DNA of 44,173 bases from Acinetobacter sp. WC-141 (GCF_000313935.1 NZ_AMSS01000047.1:1-44173), one strand, 5' to 3'. Shown: positions 1 through 9,199, counted from the first letter of the stretch. The notes: a model not told the origin generated them from the letters alone. A program made the numbers and translations.

Positions 1-244
1 TTATCTGACGTACAGCGTACATACTCATTTTTATACCCTGAGCTTGTAAGTATTTGGTTAATCGAATATAACCATAGCTCTGCTTTGTCTCCTCATGGGC
101 TATTTTCACCAATATCGTCTGTTGATTTCGTTGAATCGTTCTTTTGCTCACGCCTCTCTTGAGCCAATCATAAAAACATGAAACTGAAACATGAAGTAAT
201 CGAGCCATTAAGGTAATTGGAAAAGAATATCTTTTTTGTTTCAT
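1..244 (-). CDS. IS3-family transposase OrfB, N-terminal part (runs off the window)
   Basis: About 81 codons of OrfB are visible from an ATG at 244, in the -1 frame relative to orfA. The translated start (MKQKRYSFPITLMARLLHVS, then CFYDWLKRG) is the HTH_21 domain that precedes the DDE integrase core in IS3 transposases. It is followed by the typical stretch with HEETKQSYGYIRLTKYL. The catalytic DDE residues lie beyond the window edge. The frame is also open upstream of this ATG as far as the slippery heptamer at 289-295, as needed for frameshift translation. No stop occurs in the visible part. Confidence 0.88.
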   Translation of the reverse strand, partial: MKQKRYSFPITLMARLLHVSVSCFYDWLKRGVSKRTIQRNQQTILVKIAHEETKQSYGYIRLTKYLQAQGIKMSMYAVRQI

Positions 245-255
245 ATAGGCGTACC

Positions 256-555
256 TTACTGACTTTCTTTGGCAAAGTACGCTGCTGCCTTTTTTAAAAA
301 TTCACGTTCCATTTCAGCTATTTTGAGCTGTTGTTTGAGTTTTTTATTTTCTTCGAGTAGAGCGTTTAGATCAGGTGAATACTGTTTTGTACCTGCTAAA
401 GTTCCAGCCTTTGCTTTGGTATTCCAATTTGAAAGAGTTTGCATTGAAATGCTAAGTTGTCTGGCTGTTTCCGAGACATTGCCTTGATTGGCTTCAATTA
501 ATTTGATGGCTTCAGCTTTAAATTCTGTGGTGTAAGTCTTGTGTTTCTTGCTCAT
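256..555 (-). CDS. IS3-family transposase OrfA (helix-turn-helix protein)
   Basis: A 99-residue OrfA. The N-terminal half (about residues 8-45) is a helix-turn-helix of the IS3/IS911 OrfA type (YTTEFKAEAIKLIE, then VSETARQLSISMQTLSNW). Residues about 63-92 form a leucine-zipper-like coiled coil (LLEENKKLKQQLKIAEMEREFL), used for multimerisation in this family. The start has a good ribosome site, AGGAG, eight bases upstream of the ATG. The last codons contain the slippery A_AAA_AAG, so OrfA and OrfB can also be made as one OrfAB fusion, the active transposase in IS3 elements. Complete and apparently intact. The exact IS name was not determined. Confidence 0.93.
   Translation of the reverse strand: MSKKHKTYTTEFKAEAIKLIEANQGNVSETARQLSISMQTLSNWNTKAKAGTLAGTKQYSPDLNALLEENKKLKQQLKIAEMEREFLKKAAAYFAKESQ
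289..295 (-). promoter_or_regulatory. Programmed -1 frameshift slippery site (A AAA AAG)
   Basis: On the minus strand the sequence TTA AAA AAG in the orfA frame gives the heptamer A_AAA_AAG, the classic -1 slippery site of IS3-family elements. A one-base backward slip moves ribosomes into the orfB frame, which stays open through the ATG at 244. It lies 33 bases before the orfA stop. The same heptamer is not visible in the right-hand copy because the window ends first. Confidence 0.8.
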
Positions 556-622
556 GGTAAACTCCTGATGAGTGTGTTTAGTTTACCAAGTTAAAACCTC
601 CTGTTTTTTCAGCACACATCAC

Positions 623-1150
623 ATTAAGGTGGGTACAGCTGTTGTAACCAAATTAATGAAACCTTTTGGTTATACCAAAGAAATGATTGATTTAACTGGA
701 ACGTGTGCTTTAGAGCATTTTACTTCTACGATTGCAGCTGAACTTTTACAAAATCCTGAAATCCAGGCAATGTTCCAAGATGACACCATGTATCATTTGT
801 GGATGTGGCATGCTGTAGAAGAAAATGAGCATAAAGCTGTGGCATTTGATGTATATACAAGTATGTATGGACAAGGACCGAAAGCTTATTTCATGCGCTC
901 AACCGCTTTACTTATTGCAATGGCATTAATCTTTGCAACTCAATCGTATTTTACTGCTAAGTTACTCAAGACCGATGATAAATTAACATGGAAGGATACG
1001 AAGTACATGCTTAAGTTCATGTATGGTCGTAAAGGTTTTATGACACGTCAAATTCCAGAGTTACTTGATTTCTTAAGACCAAAATTTCATCCAAATGATT
1101 CTGACACTACCGCATTGCTGGCAACTTGGCGCGAAAAACTAGGTCTCTAA
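623..1150 (+). pseudogene. Metal-dependent hydrolase (PF10118-like), 3' remnant cut by the IS
   Basis: About 175 codons of a protein that resembles the predicted metal-dependent hydrolase family PF10118. Visible family signatures are ALEHFTSTIAAELL and WHAVEENEHKAVAFDVY, whose His/Glu residues would bind the metal pair in a ferritin-like helical fold. The C-terminus (FLRPKFHPNDSD...) is intact, but roughly the first 100 residues of the family are missing and replaced by IS sequence. An accidental frame beginning with GTG at 572 inside the IS runs in phase into the remnant, so a hybrid polypeptide could be made, but it lacks the N-terminal metal ligands. The other half is presumably on the far side of the IS, outside the window. 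Family assignment is from motif memory. Confidence 0.8.
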
Positions 1151-1163
1151 AAAAAGATGGTAA

Positions 1164-1193
1164 AAAAGGACAATTCAATTGTCCTTTTTTTTA
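1164..1193 (+). terminator. Intrinsic terminator after the hydrolase remnant
   Basis: Perfect stem AAAGGACAATT / AATTGTCCTTT around a very short loop, followed by eight T. It sits 15 bases after the hydrolase stop and separates that gene from rimI. Confidence 0.85.
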
Positions 1194-1216
1194 CTCGTTT
1201 TTTCTGGTGAAGTTTT

Positions 1217-1222
1217 TATAAT
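1217..1222 (+). promoter_or_regulatory. Likely -10 box of the rimI promoter (TATAAT)
   Basis: A consensus TATAAT lies 36 bases before the chosen rimI start, just after the upstream terminator. No good -35 hexamer stands at 16-18 bases, so only the -10 is claimed. Confidence 0.5.
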
Positions 1223-1258
1223 ACGCGTTACTTTAAAACTTTAATTATGCTGGAACCC

Positions 1259-1714
1259 ATGATTCGTATTATGCAAAACACTGATGTCGATATTGTTGTA
1301 CAAATCGAAAAATTAGTGCAAACACATCCATGGTCAAGACAGCAATTTATTGAATCTTTGAATTCCTATCAATGTACAGTCATTGAGTCACAAAATAGAG
1401 TAGTTGGGTTCTGTATTTTACAACCAGTGTTAGACGAAGCAAATTTATTGCTTATGGCAATTGATCCTAAAATGCAAGGTCAAGGCTTAGGATATGAATT
1501 ATTAAATGCATCAATTGATCTGTTAAAAAATCAGCCAGTACAAATTTTTTTAGAAGTTCGTGAAAGTAATAAAGCCGCTATCGGTTTATATGAAAAAACA
1601 GGTTTTCACCAAATTGACCTTCGTCGCAATTATTATCCTACTCCAGAAGGGGGGCGGGAACATGCAGTCATTATGGTAAAAACCTGTACTGATGATTTTG
1701 CATCTTTATTTTAA
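1259..1714 (+). CDS. rimI: Ribosomal protein bS18-alanine N-acetyltransferase RimI
   Basis: A GNAT-fold acetyltransferase of RimI type, which acetylates the N-terminal alanine of ribosomal protein S18 with acetyl-CoA in the cytosol. About 151 residues, the usual RimI length. Visible signatures: HPWSRQQFIESL near the N-terminus, the acetyl-CoA loop QGQGLGYELL, and the RimI-typical C-terminal stretch EVRESNKAAIGLYEKTGFHQ followed by RRNYYPTPEGGREHAVIM. The start is set at the ATG at 1259 (MIRIM...). An in-frame ATG at 1247 would add four residues, and neither has a strong ribosome site. Monocistronic, between a terminator and the convergent bpt gene. Confidence 0.9.
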   Translation: MIRIMQNTDVDIVVQIEKLVQTHPWSRQQFIESLNSYQCTVIESQNRVVGFCILQPVLDEANLLLMAIDPKMQGQGLGYELLNASIDLLKNQPVQIFLEVRESNKAAIGLYEKTGFHQIDLRRNYYPTPEGGREHAVIMVKTCTDDFASLF

Positions 1715-1755
1715 ATGTTGATCGGACCGCTTTTCACCAGAAAACAGGATCAATA

Positions 1756-2571
1756 TTATTTAATAATTAAATTATTCCATTCAGAAGGTAAGGTCGTCAT
1801 CAGCGACGTACCTAACTGTTGAATTTCTTCTGGTGATAAGGATCTGTTTAAACGACGCCATTGTCCATCGAGTAAAAGTTCTAAAGGGGTATATTGCGAT
1901 TTATAATTCATTTTGGCTGAATGCGGTACCCAATAGCCTAAATAAAGATATTCTAGACCAAGCGATTTAACATATTCGATTTGGTTAAGTATTGAGTACA
2001 CACCAAGTGATCTACGATGCTCATCTGGATCAAAGAAAGTATAGACCGCAGACAGGCCATCGTCCATTAGATCGCAGGTAGATACACTGATTAAACGGTT
2101 ATCTTTCCAAAGCTCAAGAAAAAAGCTATCTGTACAACTGTGTACTAAAAACTTTTCAAACTGATCTAAGCTAGGTGGAAACATATCACCATCAGCATGG
2201 CGTTCATTAATATAGCGTTCATATAAGTCATAATGAATTTGTGCTGCTTGCTGAGTCGGCAAAACAGTCATGGTCAGATCTTGATTTCGTTTCCATGCTT
2301 TTTTTTGCATACCATTCATGTGGAAATCGGCAACTGGAACACGACAAGACAAACATTGTCTGCACAAATGGCATTCAGGGCGATAAACAAAGTCACCGCT
2401 ACGACGAAACCCTAAACGAGAAAGTTCTGAAAGAGTGACCACATCAATCCGATGAATCGGGTCTAAAAACACCATGCGCGCCGATTTATTTTCTAGGTAG
2501 CTGCAATCATGAGGTGGAGTAATATAATACTGCAGATCATTTAAAAGGGACTTCGGGTGATATGATTTCAT
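1756..2571 (-). CDS. bpt: Aspartate/glutamate leucyltransferase (N-degron pathway)
   Basis: 271 residues, full length for the Bpt/ATE family. The enzyme transfers leucine from Leu-tRNA to proteins with N-terminal Asp or Glu, marking them for ClpS-ClpAP. Seen in order: an N-terminal ATE_N-type domain with YLENKSARMVFLDP, GFRRSGDFVYRPEC and the cysteine cluster CHLCRQCLSCR; then the ATE_C-type part with YERYINERH, YTFFDPD and LGYWV. A strong ribosome site (AGGAGGGA) precedes the start. It lies 18 bases downstream of aat, so the two N-degron transferases form one operon. Bacterial members once annotated as arginyltransferase (ate) are mostly leucyltransferases; the substrate is inferred from the family. 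Confidence 0.92.
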   Translation of the reverse strand: MKSYHPKSLLNDLQYYITPPHDCSYLENKSARMVFLDPIHRIDVVTLSELSRLGFRRSGDFVYRPECHLCRQCLSCRVPVADFHMNGMQKKAWKRNQDLTMTVLPTQQAAQIHYDLYERYINERHADGDMFPPSLDQFEKFLVHSCTDSFFLELWKDNRLISVSTCDLMDDGLSAVYTFFDPDEHRRSLGVYSILNQIEYVKSLGLEYLYLGYWVPHSAKMNYKSQYTPLELLLDGQWRRLNRSLSPEEIQQLGTSLMTTLPSEWNNLIIK

Positions 2572-2589
2572 GATTGGTCCCTCCTGTTA

Positions 2590-3321
2590 TCATTCCATTA
2601 ATTTTGCATCTAATGCTATTGTTTTACTTGAAAATACACGTTCTTGATACTTTTTCCAATTGATAGAGGGGTGAATAATTACATCTTGTAACGATTTTAA
2701 GTAGTCTTGACGAGAAAGTGTACAAGCTCCCAAGCTAATTAAGTGACTATTTACAAGTTGACAGTCTACCCAAGGGAGCTGATTTTCTTGTCCAATCAGC
2801 ATTAATGTGTAAAAAGCCATTTTTGAAACATCAGTTTCATTGCTAAACATTGACTCCCCAAAGCATCCTTTGCCAATCGTAATGCCATACAAACCTCCGA
2901 CAAGTTTTTCTTGTTCCCAGACTTCCACACTATATCCATAGCCAGCATTAAACATCTCACAATAGCCTTGAATAATATCTTCGCTAATCCACGTTTCGTC
3001 TGCATAACTTCTTGGTAGAGAACATGATCGAATAACTTCTTCGAAGGCATGATTAACCGTAATTGCATAGTCATATTTTTTCATATTTCTAAGGAGTGAC
3101 TTGCTTGGTTTGTAATTTTGAGGATAGATGATGCAGCGAGGTTCTGGGCTCCACCAACAAATTGGCTCATCTTCATTAAACCACGGAAATAATCCATGGG
3201 TGTATGCTTCATATAGGGTAGAAGGGGAGAGATCGGCTCCAATACAAATTAAACCATGACCATCGGGATCGGCTTCAATGGGATCAGGAAAAATGAATTG
3301 AGAAAGTGGAAGTGTATTCAT
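2590..3321 (-). CDS. aat: Leucyl/phenylalanyl-tRNA-protein transferase
   Basis: 243 residues, typical for Aat. It transfers Leu or Phe from aminoacyl-tRNA to proteins with N-terminal Lys or Arg, creating N-degrons. Visible signatures: [19 protein letters not shown] in the N-terminal part, [13 protein letters not shown] [20 protein letters not shown], the hallmark [11 protein letters not shown], and the closing [15 protein letters not shown]. It is the first gene of the aat-bpt operon. In Pseudomonas the same order trxB-aat-ate continues into infA-clpA-clpS; here it ends at bpt and rimI follows on the other strand. A terminator separates it from trxB, so it has its own promoter. Confidence 0.95.
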   Translation of the reverse strand: MNTLPLSQFIFPDPIEADPDGHGLICIGADLSPSTLYEAYTHGLFPWFNEDEPICWWSPEPRCIIYPQNYKPSKSLLRNMKKYDYAITVNHAFEEVIRSCSLPRSYADETWISEDIIQGYCEMFNAGYGYSVEVWEQEKLVGGLYGITIGKGCFGESMFSNETDVSKMAFYTLMLIGQENQLPWVDCQLVNSHLISLGACTLSRQDYLKSLQDVIIHPSINWKKYQERVFSSKTIALDAKLME

Positions 3322-3390
3322 AAAAATAAAATAAGATCAGCTTTAAGGTTATGCTATAAAAATTAATATATGTCAGCTAGTCATTATTCT

Positions 3391-3424
3391 AAAAAAACAG
3401 CCGTTATAAGAACGGCTGTTTTTA
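3391..3424 (-). terminator. Intrinsic terminator of trxB
   Basis: Stem AACAGCCGTT / AACGGCTGTT around ATAAG, with a run of T on the minus-strand 3' side. It lies 20 bases past the trxB stop and separates trxB from aat. Confidence 0.88.
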
Positions 3425-3443
3425 AACGCTAGAAATCTATGAT

Positions 3444-4406
<963 letters not shown>

Positions 4407-4548
4407 TTATTTCGAGAATTTTGAAAATTATACGTGAATTTGCCGATCAATAGCGTTAAATCAATGTGGATAATATTGATCAGGTCAATCGAATTAAGTT
4501 ATATAACAATATAGAAGTGCCTCATGTTAACAACAACTGTAAAGAATC

Positions 4549-4577
4549 ATGCACCTTTTTTGTAAGAACAGGTGCAT
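4549..4577. repeat. Dyad ATGCACCT...AGGTGCAT in the trxB-ftsK intergenic region
   Basis: A perfect 8-bp inverted repeat with a 13-bp centre, about 85 bp before ftsK and 158 bp before trxB. The gap (4392-4660) has no gene. The dyad has no T-run behind it, so it is more likely a protein-binding site or a leader hairpin than a terminator. Function is unknown. Confidence 0.45.
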
Positions 4578-4660
4578 AATATAAAGTTCATTCGTTGAAG
4601 ATCTAAAATGTAGTTCTTCACATCTCTAAACCAATAATTAAATGGGTTACAGGACAGTAT

Positions 4661-7600
4661 ATGACTGCGGTGTCGAGTGTTTATGCACAGCGCTTATTGA
4701 TGACATTATTCTTGGTTTCTTTTGGCATTTATATGTTTCTGGCAACAGTAACATATACACCATTTGACCCGGGCTGGATGCATATTTCCAGTGATACTCA
4801 GCAAGTATCCAATGCAAGTGGTATTGCGGGTGCATGGATTGCAGATTTGCTGTTTGGTTTTTTAGGATGGGCAAGTTTGCTTATTCCAATTTTCCTTTTT
4901 ATTGAAGCAATTCAGGTGTGGTGGCCACGTAGTTTTTTAAACCGCCCATTTCGTTATGCTGCACAATTCTTTTTAATTTTGGTTGTGTCTAGCCTGCTTT
5001 ATTTACACTGGAATGTACCAGCAGATACTTTAGATAATGCAGCTGGGGGAATTATTGGTTACGAGTTAGGTCAGAGCCTATCTCAATTGCTAACAATTTA
5101 CGGTGCGACTTTATTTTTACTGGTTTTCGGAGTGGTCTTGTTTACTCTTGCATTTGGGGTGCAATGGAGCAAAACATGGGTTACGCTCAAAGCGACACCA
5201 AGTTATTTACAAGATTTATTTTATAAAAATGTATCACCAAACGAATCGGATTATGATTTAACAACTCAGCCTGCTAACAAAGCAGCGGCAGTTAAAGTTG
5301 CAGAAAATACAGAGACAAACGCTTCCAGTGAGAAAGCAGCATCAGTCCAATCTGAAAGCACTCAACCACAACCTACTACAACACGACATGATGCGGTGGC
5401 TGAGCGCTTATTTGCAGATGTACTAGCGAAAGAGCAGAGCCGACCAGAACCTGTAGCAGATACACCAGTTGCAAATACTCAAAACTTTGAGCATACACTT
5501 GAGCAAGCCCATAAACTTGAAAAAGATAGCCAACGTTTAGTGGCTACTGGGGAAGTATGGCGTGCTTTACAACGTGATGATGCGAGCCATAAACAAGAAA
5601 TTGATGCGCTTTTAAGAGCAGCGGATGATTCAACAGAACAAGCTCCTGCTCCTGAGCAATTCCAACAAACAATTTCTCAAATCCATCAAAATCAGCCTGC
5701 ACCTAAGCAAGATTTACATGGTCTTGACTGGAATGATGATGAGATTTTTGATGAATTGCTTGCGGCAGTTCCAAACAGTAAAACTGCAACAGATGTGCAT
5801 ACACCATTTGTTCAAGATCCACATGTAGATGCACAACCTACTTCACAATCGGTTAATGTTGCGAAAGAGACTTCTTCACCTTTATCTAATCTAAATCAGT
5901 CACCTAAAAACTTAGCAAACGAACAAGTTTTTGAAGACTTCGATGATTTATTAATAGATGAAGATATTGCTCCAGCAGAACCTGTAAGAGCAAGCAGTTA
6001 TGCTCAGTCTTCAGCATTTGTGAAAGCACCTATTCAAACGACAATTCAGGCCGACAAACTTTCAAAAGAAGAGTTTATTGAGGCATGGCAGGAAACCGCA
6101 GGGAAACCTCAGGAAAATCCTGATATTGATGAAGATGATTTCGATTTAGATGCGCCACTAACAGATGCAGCTGGTCGACCAATGTCTCGTGCAATGCAAG
6201 TTGCCAAGAAGCGTTTAGATTTGCCAACACTGCCTGGCCTTGAGCTGCTTGATAAGGTTGATCCAAATAAGAAAGTTAACTTCACTGAAGAGCAGCTTTC
6301 GCGCTTATCTGAATTACTTGAAATTAAGTTACAAGAATTTAATGTTAAGGCTCAAGTGGTTGAAGCTCAGCCGGGGCCAGTAGTTACCCGTTTCGAGTTG
6401 GATTTGGCACCGGGTGTTAAAGCATCTAAGGTAACGAATATCTCGCGTGACTTAGCTCGTTCAATGTCGATGGCTTCTGTACGTGTGGTAGAAGTAATTC
6501 CTGGTAAACCATATATTGGTATTGAAGTACCAAACAGTGCCCGTGAAATGGTGCGTTTGATTGAGTTATTGGAAACACCAGCGTATCGAGATCCAAGTGC
6601 ATTAATCAGTATGGCAATGGGTAAAGATATTTCAGGTAATCCTGTATTAACTGATTTGGCAAAAGCCCCGCATATGTTAGTTGCTGGTACGACAGGTTCC
6701 GGTAAATCGGTTGCGGTAAACTCAATGATTTTATCGATGTTGCTTAAATATACACCTGACCAGTTGCGTTTGATTTTAATCGATCCAAAACAGCTAGAAC
6801 TTGCCAACTATAATGATATTCCACATTTATTAACCCCAGTTGTTACTGACATGAAAGATGCAGTAAGCGCGTTGAACTGGTGTGTGAATGAAATGGAACG
6901 CCGTTATAAGCTGATGTCGTTCTTAAAAATTCGTAAATTAAGTGACTACAACCGTAAAGTTGAAGAAGCAATTGCGAATGGGGAAGATTTAATTGACCCA
7001 ACTTGGAAGCCAAGTGATTCTGCGACACAAGAACGCGCACCTCGTCTAACACCATTGCCATCTATTGTGATTGTGGCAGACGAGTTTGCCGACATGATCA
7101 TGCAGGTCGGTAAAAAAGCAGAAGAAATGATTACGCGTTTGGCGCAAAAATCTCGTGCTGCGGGAATTCATCTATTACTTGCAACCCAACGTCCGTCTGT
7201 TGATGTCATTACCGGTTTGATTAAAGCCAATATTCCAACGCGTGTCGCATTACGTGTAAACAGTAAAATTGACTCACGTACCATTTTAGACGCAGGTGGT
7301 GCAGAAGATTTGCTCGGTCATGGTGATATGCTTTTCTTGGGGCCTGGTAAAATTGAACCTGAGCGTGTGCATGGTGCCTTCATTAGTGATGATGAAGTGA
7401 ACCGCATTTGTGATGCTTGGCGTGAACGTGGTGAACCGGACTATGTTGACGAAATCTTGACTCCATTTGACGAAGAACCAACTTCACGTGGTTTCGAAGA
7501 GGGTGAGGGTGGTTCTGACCGTGATGCACTTTATGACCAATGTGTGTCATTTGTTTTAGAAACCCGCAAGGCTTCTACATCTTCACTACAGCGCAAATTT

Positions 7601-7702
7601 AGCCTTGGTTATAACCGTGCTGCCCGTATCATTGATCAAATGGAAGAGAATGGTATTGTGAGTGCAATGGGACCTAATGGTAAGCGGGACATCTTAGTTT
7701 AA
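4661..7702 (+). CDS. ftsK: DNA translocase FtsK
   Basis: 1013 residues. FtsK links cell division to chromosome dimer resolution: it is anchored at the septum and pumps DNA toward dif, activating XerCD. Four membrane segments lie at about residues 11-31, 58-88, 98-117 and 144-170. A long acidic, Gln/Pro-rich linker follows (about 190-510). The RecA-like motor has Walker A GTTGSGKS near residue 675 and Walker B IVIVADEFAD near 803. The C-terminal winged-helix gamma domain (about 950-1013, RKFSLGYNRAARIIDQMEENG) reads the KOPS DNA signals and contacts XerD. The start is supported by AGGAC eight bases upstream. The linker is shorter than in E. coli FtsK (1329 residues). Divergent from trxB, with its own terminator. 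Confidence 0.97.
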   Translation: MTAVSSVYAQRLLMTLFLVSFGIYMFLATVTYTPFDPGWMHISSDTQQVSNASGIAGAWIADLLFGFLGWASLLIPIFLFIEAIQVWWPRSFLNRPFRYAAQFFLILVVSSLLYLHWNVPADTLDNAAGGIIGYELGQSLSQLLTIYGATLFLLVFGVVLFTLAFGVQWSKTWVTLKATPSYLQDLFYKNVSPNESDYDLTTQPANKAAAVKVAENTETNASSEKAASVQSESTQPQPTTTRHDAVAERLFADVLAKEQSRPEPVADTPVANTQNFEHTLEQAHKLEKDSQRLVATGEVWRALQRDDASHKQEIDALLRAADDSTEQAPAPEQFQQTISQIHQNQPAPKQDLHGLDWNDDEIFDELLAAVPNSKTATDVHTPFVQDPHVDAQPTSQSVNVAKETSSPLSNLNQSPKNLANEQVFEDFDDLLIDEDIAPAEPVRASSYAQSSAFVKAPIQTTIQADKLSKEEFIEAWQETAGKPQENPDIDEDDFDLDAPLTDAAGRPMSRAMQVAKKRLDLPTLPGLELLDKVDPNKKVNFTEEQLSRLSELLEIKLQEFNVKAQVVEAQPGPVVTRFELDLAPGVKASKVTNISRDLARSMSMASVRVVEVIPGKPYIGIEVPNSAREMVRLIELLETPAYRDPSALISMAMGKDISGNPVLTDLAKAPHMLVAGTTGSGKSVAVNSMILSMLLKYTPDQLRLILIDPKQLELANYNDIPHLLTPVVTDMKDAVSALNWCVNEMERRYKLMSFLKIRKLSDYNRKVEEAIANGEDLIDPTWKPSDSATQERAPRLTPLPSIVIVADEFADMIMQVGKKAEEMITRLAQKSRAAGIHLLLATQRPSVDVITGLIKANIPTRVALRVNSKIDSRTILDAGGAEDLLGHGDMLFLGPGKIEPERVHGAFISDDEVNRICDAWRERGEPDYVDEILTPFDEEPTSRGFEEGEGGSDRDALYDQCVSFVLETRKASTSSLQRKFSLGYNRAARIIDQMEENGIVSAMGPNGKRDILV

Positions 7703-7717
7703 GAGCGCAAACCTAAT

Positions 7718-7746
7718 AAAAAAGCCTCTCTGGAGGCTTTTTTTTA
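7718..7746 (+). terminator. Intrinsic terminator of ftsK
   Basis: Stem AAAAGCCTC / GAGGCTTTT with loop TCTG, then a run of T, about 16 bases past the ftsK stop. Confidence 0.88.
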
Positions 7747-7861
7747 TAATTTAAATAAAGTGAAGTTATCTATAAAATGACTTAAAGATTTTAACGTATA
7801 GTAAAAAATGCTAATGTATTTTTCTTAAATCAATAACAATGAATTAAATCAGGAGAAAGAC

Positions 7862-8482
7862 ATGCTACTCGCTTTGATTACTTTAGCTTTTATCCATTTT
7901 TGTGCACTTATTACTCCAGGGCCTGATTTTTTTCTTGTATCTCAAACAGCCATTAGTCGATCACGTAAAGACGCTATGTTAGTGGTCGCTGGTATAACAG
8001 CGGGCGTTATGTTTTGGGCGTGTTTGGCACTGATGGGATTAAATCTTATTTTTGAGAAAATGGCTTGGTTAAAGCAAGGTTTGCTGATTGCCGGTGGCTT
8101 ATATTTGTGTTGGTTAGGCTATCAGATGTTACGTTCAGCATTTTCAAAAAATCAACAAGAAGATAATCTTGCTGTAGAGCTACCAAAAGCACCTTACCTA
8201 TTTTTTATTAAAGGCCTGATTACCAATTTATCAAATCCTAAAGCTGTTATTTATTTTGGTAGTGTTTTCTCTTTATTTTTAGCCAACCCTCAACTTGATC
8301 AAGTTCACTGGCTACTCTTTATTATTGTCACGGTTGAGACGATTTTATGGTTCTGCTTTGTGACTTTTATTTTTTCGTTACCGAGTTTTAGATCAGCTTA
8401 TCGTAATTTTTCAAAATGGATTGATGGGATTTCAGGCGGTATTTTTACTGTGTTTGGTATTTTCCTAATCGGTAATCGATAA
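7862..8482 (+). CDS. LysE/RhtB-family amino-acid exporter
   Basis: 206 residues, typical of LysE/RhtB inner-membrane exporters, which pump out amino acids or their derivatives. The N-terminus carries the family signature: a first membrane helix ending in ALITPGPDFFLVSQTAISRSRKDAMLVVAGITAG. About six hydrophobic segments follow, including KGLITNLSNPKAVIYFGSVF, also a family mark. A ribosome site AGGAG stands seven bases before the ATG. The gene stands alone between two terminators. The substrate cannot be read from the sequence; the RhtB-like homoserine/threonine branch and others are equally possible. Confidence 0.88.
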   Translation: MLLALITLAFIHFCALITPGPDFFLVSQTAISRSRKDAMLVVAGITAGVMFWACLALMGLNLIFEKMAWLKQGLLIAGGLYLCWLGYQMLRSAFSKNQQEDNLAVELPKAPYLFFIKGLITNLSNPKAVIYFGSVFSLFLANPQLDQVHWLLFIIVTVETILWFCFVTFIFSLPSFRSAYRNFSKWIDGISGGIFTVFGIFLIGNR

Positions 8483-8493
8483 ATTCAAATAAG

Positions 8494-8519
8494 AAAAAAG
8501 CCTCTTTAAGAGGCTTTTT
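8494..8519. terminator. Intrinsic terminator between convergent genes
   Basis: Stem AAAAGCCTCTT / AAGAGGCTTTT with a very short loop. T-runs occur on both strands, so it can serve the LysE-type gene and the convergent membrane protein gene at 8553. Confidence 0.85.
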
Positions 8520-8552
8520 AAGTGATTAAATTTTAGATTGCTTGTATTGGGC

Positions 8553-9077
8553 TTATATAAAAAAACTGATAAAAATCAGTAGCCACATCACGGATCCTAT
8601 AATAATTAAAATGATTTGAGGCGTATTAAATTTTTTCTGCTCAATTGTTGTTTCTAATTGTTTTTGTGCATAGTTGAGTGCTTTAAATGCTGGTATTAAA
8701 AATATAATTTCGCAGAGAGAGATAAGCCAATAAGGATCAGGTAAGTAAACCAGTAAAAATGTAATTAGATATGCTAAGTACATCCAACCTGAAGAGAAAT
8801 CATTGGGATAATCTTGTTCTTTTGCATAGGTTTTTATGTGATTAAATAGAGAGTATAAAAAGAATATAGAAAAAATTGCACGAGCAGCGGGCATAATATT
8901 TAATTTATCTTTGATTAGAAAAAATCGACATGCTTTAAACATCCACCAAATTGGATATAAGCCTAAAGAAATTAAGGATAGAAAGATAAATTTATTAACG
9001 CTAATAATTTTTAAATTTTCTATATGATTTGATTGAATCGTTTGTGTTTGATTTAAATTAATAGGCTCTGGGTTCAT
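8553..9077 (-). CDS. Hypothetical inner-membrane protein
   Basis: 174 residues; I do not recognise a named family with confidence. A polar, Gln/Asn-rich N-terminus (about 28 residues) is followed by a hydrophobic segment KFIFLSLISLGLYPIWWMFK, a pattern seen in DUF4234-type small membrane proteins, and then by about three more membrane segments, the last at the extreme C-terminus. A short soluble stretch (ALNYAQKQLETTIEQKKF) precedes the last helix. The coding sequence is noticeably richer in AT than its neighbours, which fits either a membrane protein or an acquired gene. It stands alone, convergent with the LysE-type gene. Confidence 0.65.
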   Translation of the reverse strand: MNPEPINLNQTQTIQSNHIENLKIISVNKFIFLSLISLGLYPIWWMFKACRFFLIKDKLNIMPAARAIFSIFFLYSLFNHIKTYAKEQDYPNDFSSGWMYLAYLITFLLVYLPDPYWLISLCEIIFLIPAFKALNYAQKQLETTIEQKKFNTPQIILIIIGSVMWLLIFISFFI

Positions 9078-9161
9078 AACTTATATTTAGAATAAAATGG
9101 TTTTGATGACTTTAAGATTATTTATAATAAATGTAAACAATTTAAATATTTGAATGAACCA

Positions 9162-9199
9162 CATAATCTATCTACTAAATTTTACTAAGATAGATTATG
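9162..9199. repeat. 12-bp perfect inverted repeat, possible terminator
   Basis: CATAATCTATCT and AGATAGATTATG flank a 14-bp loop. It lies 25 bases past the stop of the gene at 9224 on the minus strand, so it may end that transcript, although only a weak T-run follows. It could also be a binding site. Confidence 0.5.

Larger units (their letters stand above)
1..621 (-). mobile_element. IS3-family insertion sequence, left-end part (cut by window edge)
   Basis: The left end of an IS3-family element, transcribed leftwards out of the window. It has the usual two overlapping frames: orfA (256-555) and the start of orfB (1-244). The outer boundary is set by comparison with the second copy at the right edge: the two match base for base from 396 to 622 (equivalent to 43947-44173) and differ beyond. 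An IS3-type TG end would start at 621 (TGATGTG...) or 618 (TGTGTG...) on the minus strand. The far end and the target duplication lie outside the window. The insertion splits a hydrolase gene whose 3' part follows at 623. Confidence 0.9.

Noticed and set aside
4647..4874. 75-codon minus-strand frame over the ftsK start
   Set aside because: Antisense of the first FtsK membrane helix, no ribosome site, no family resemblance.
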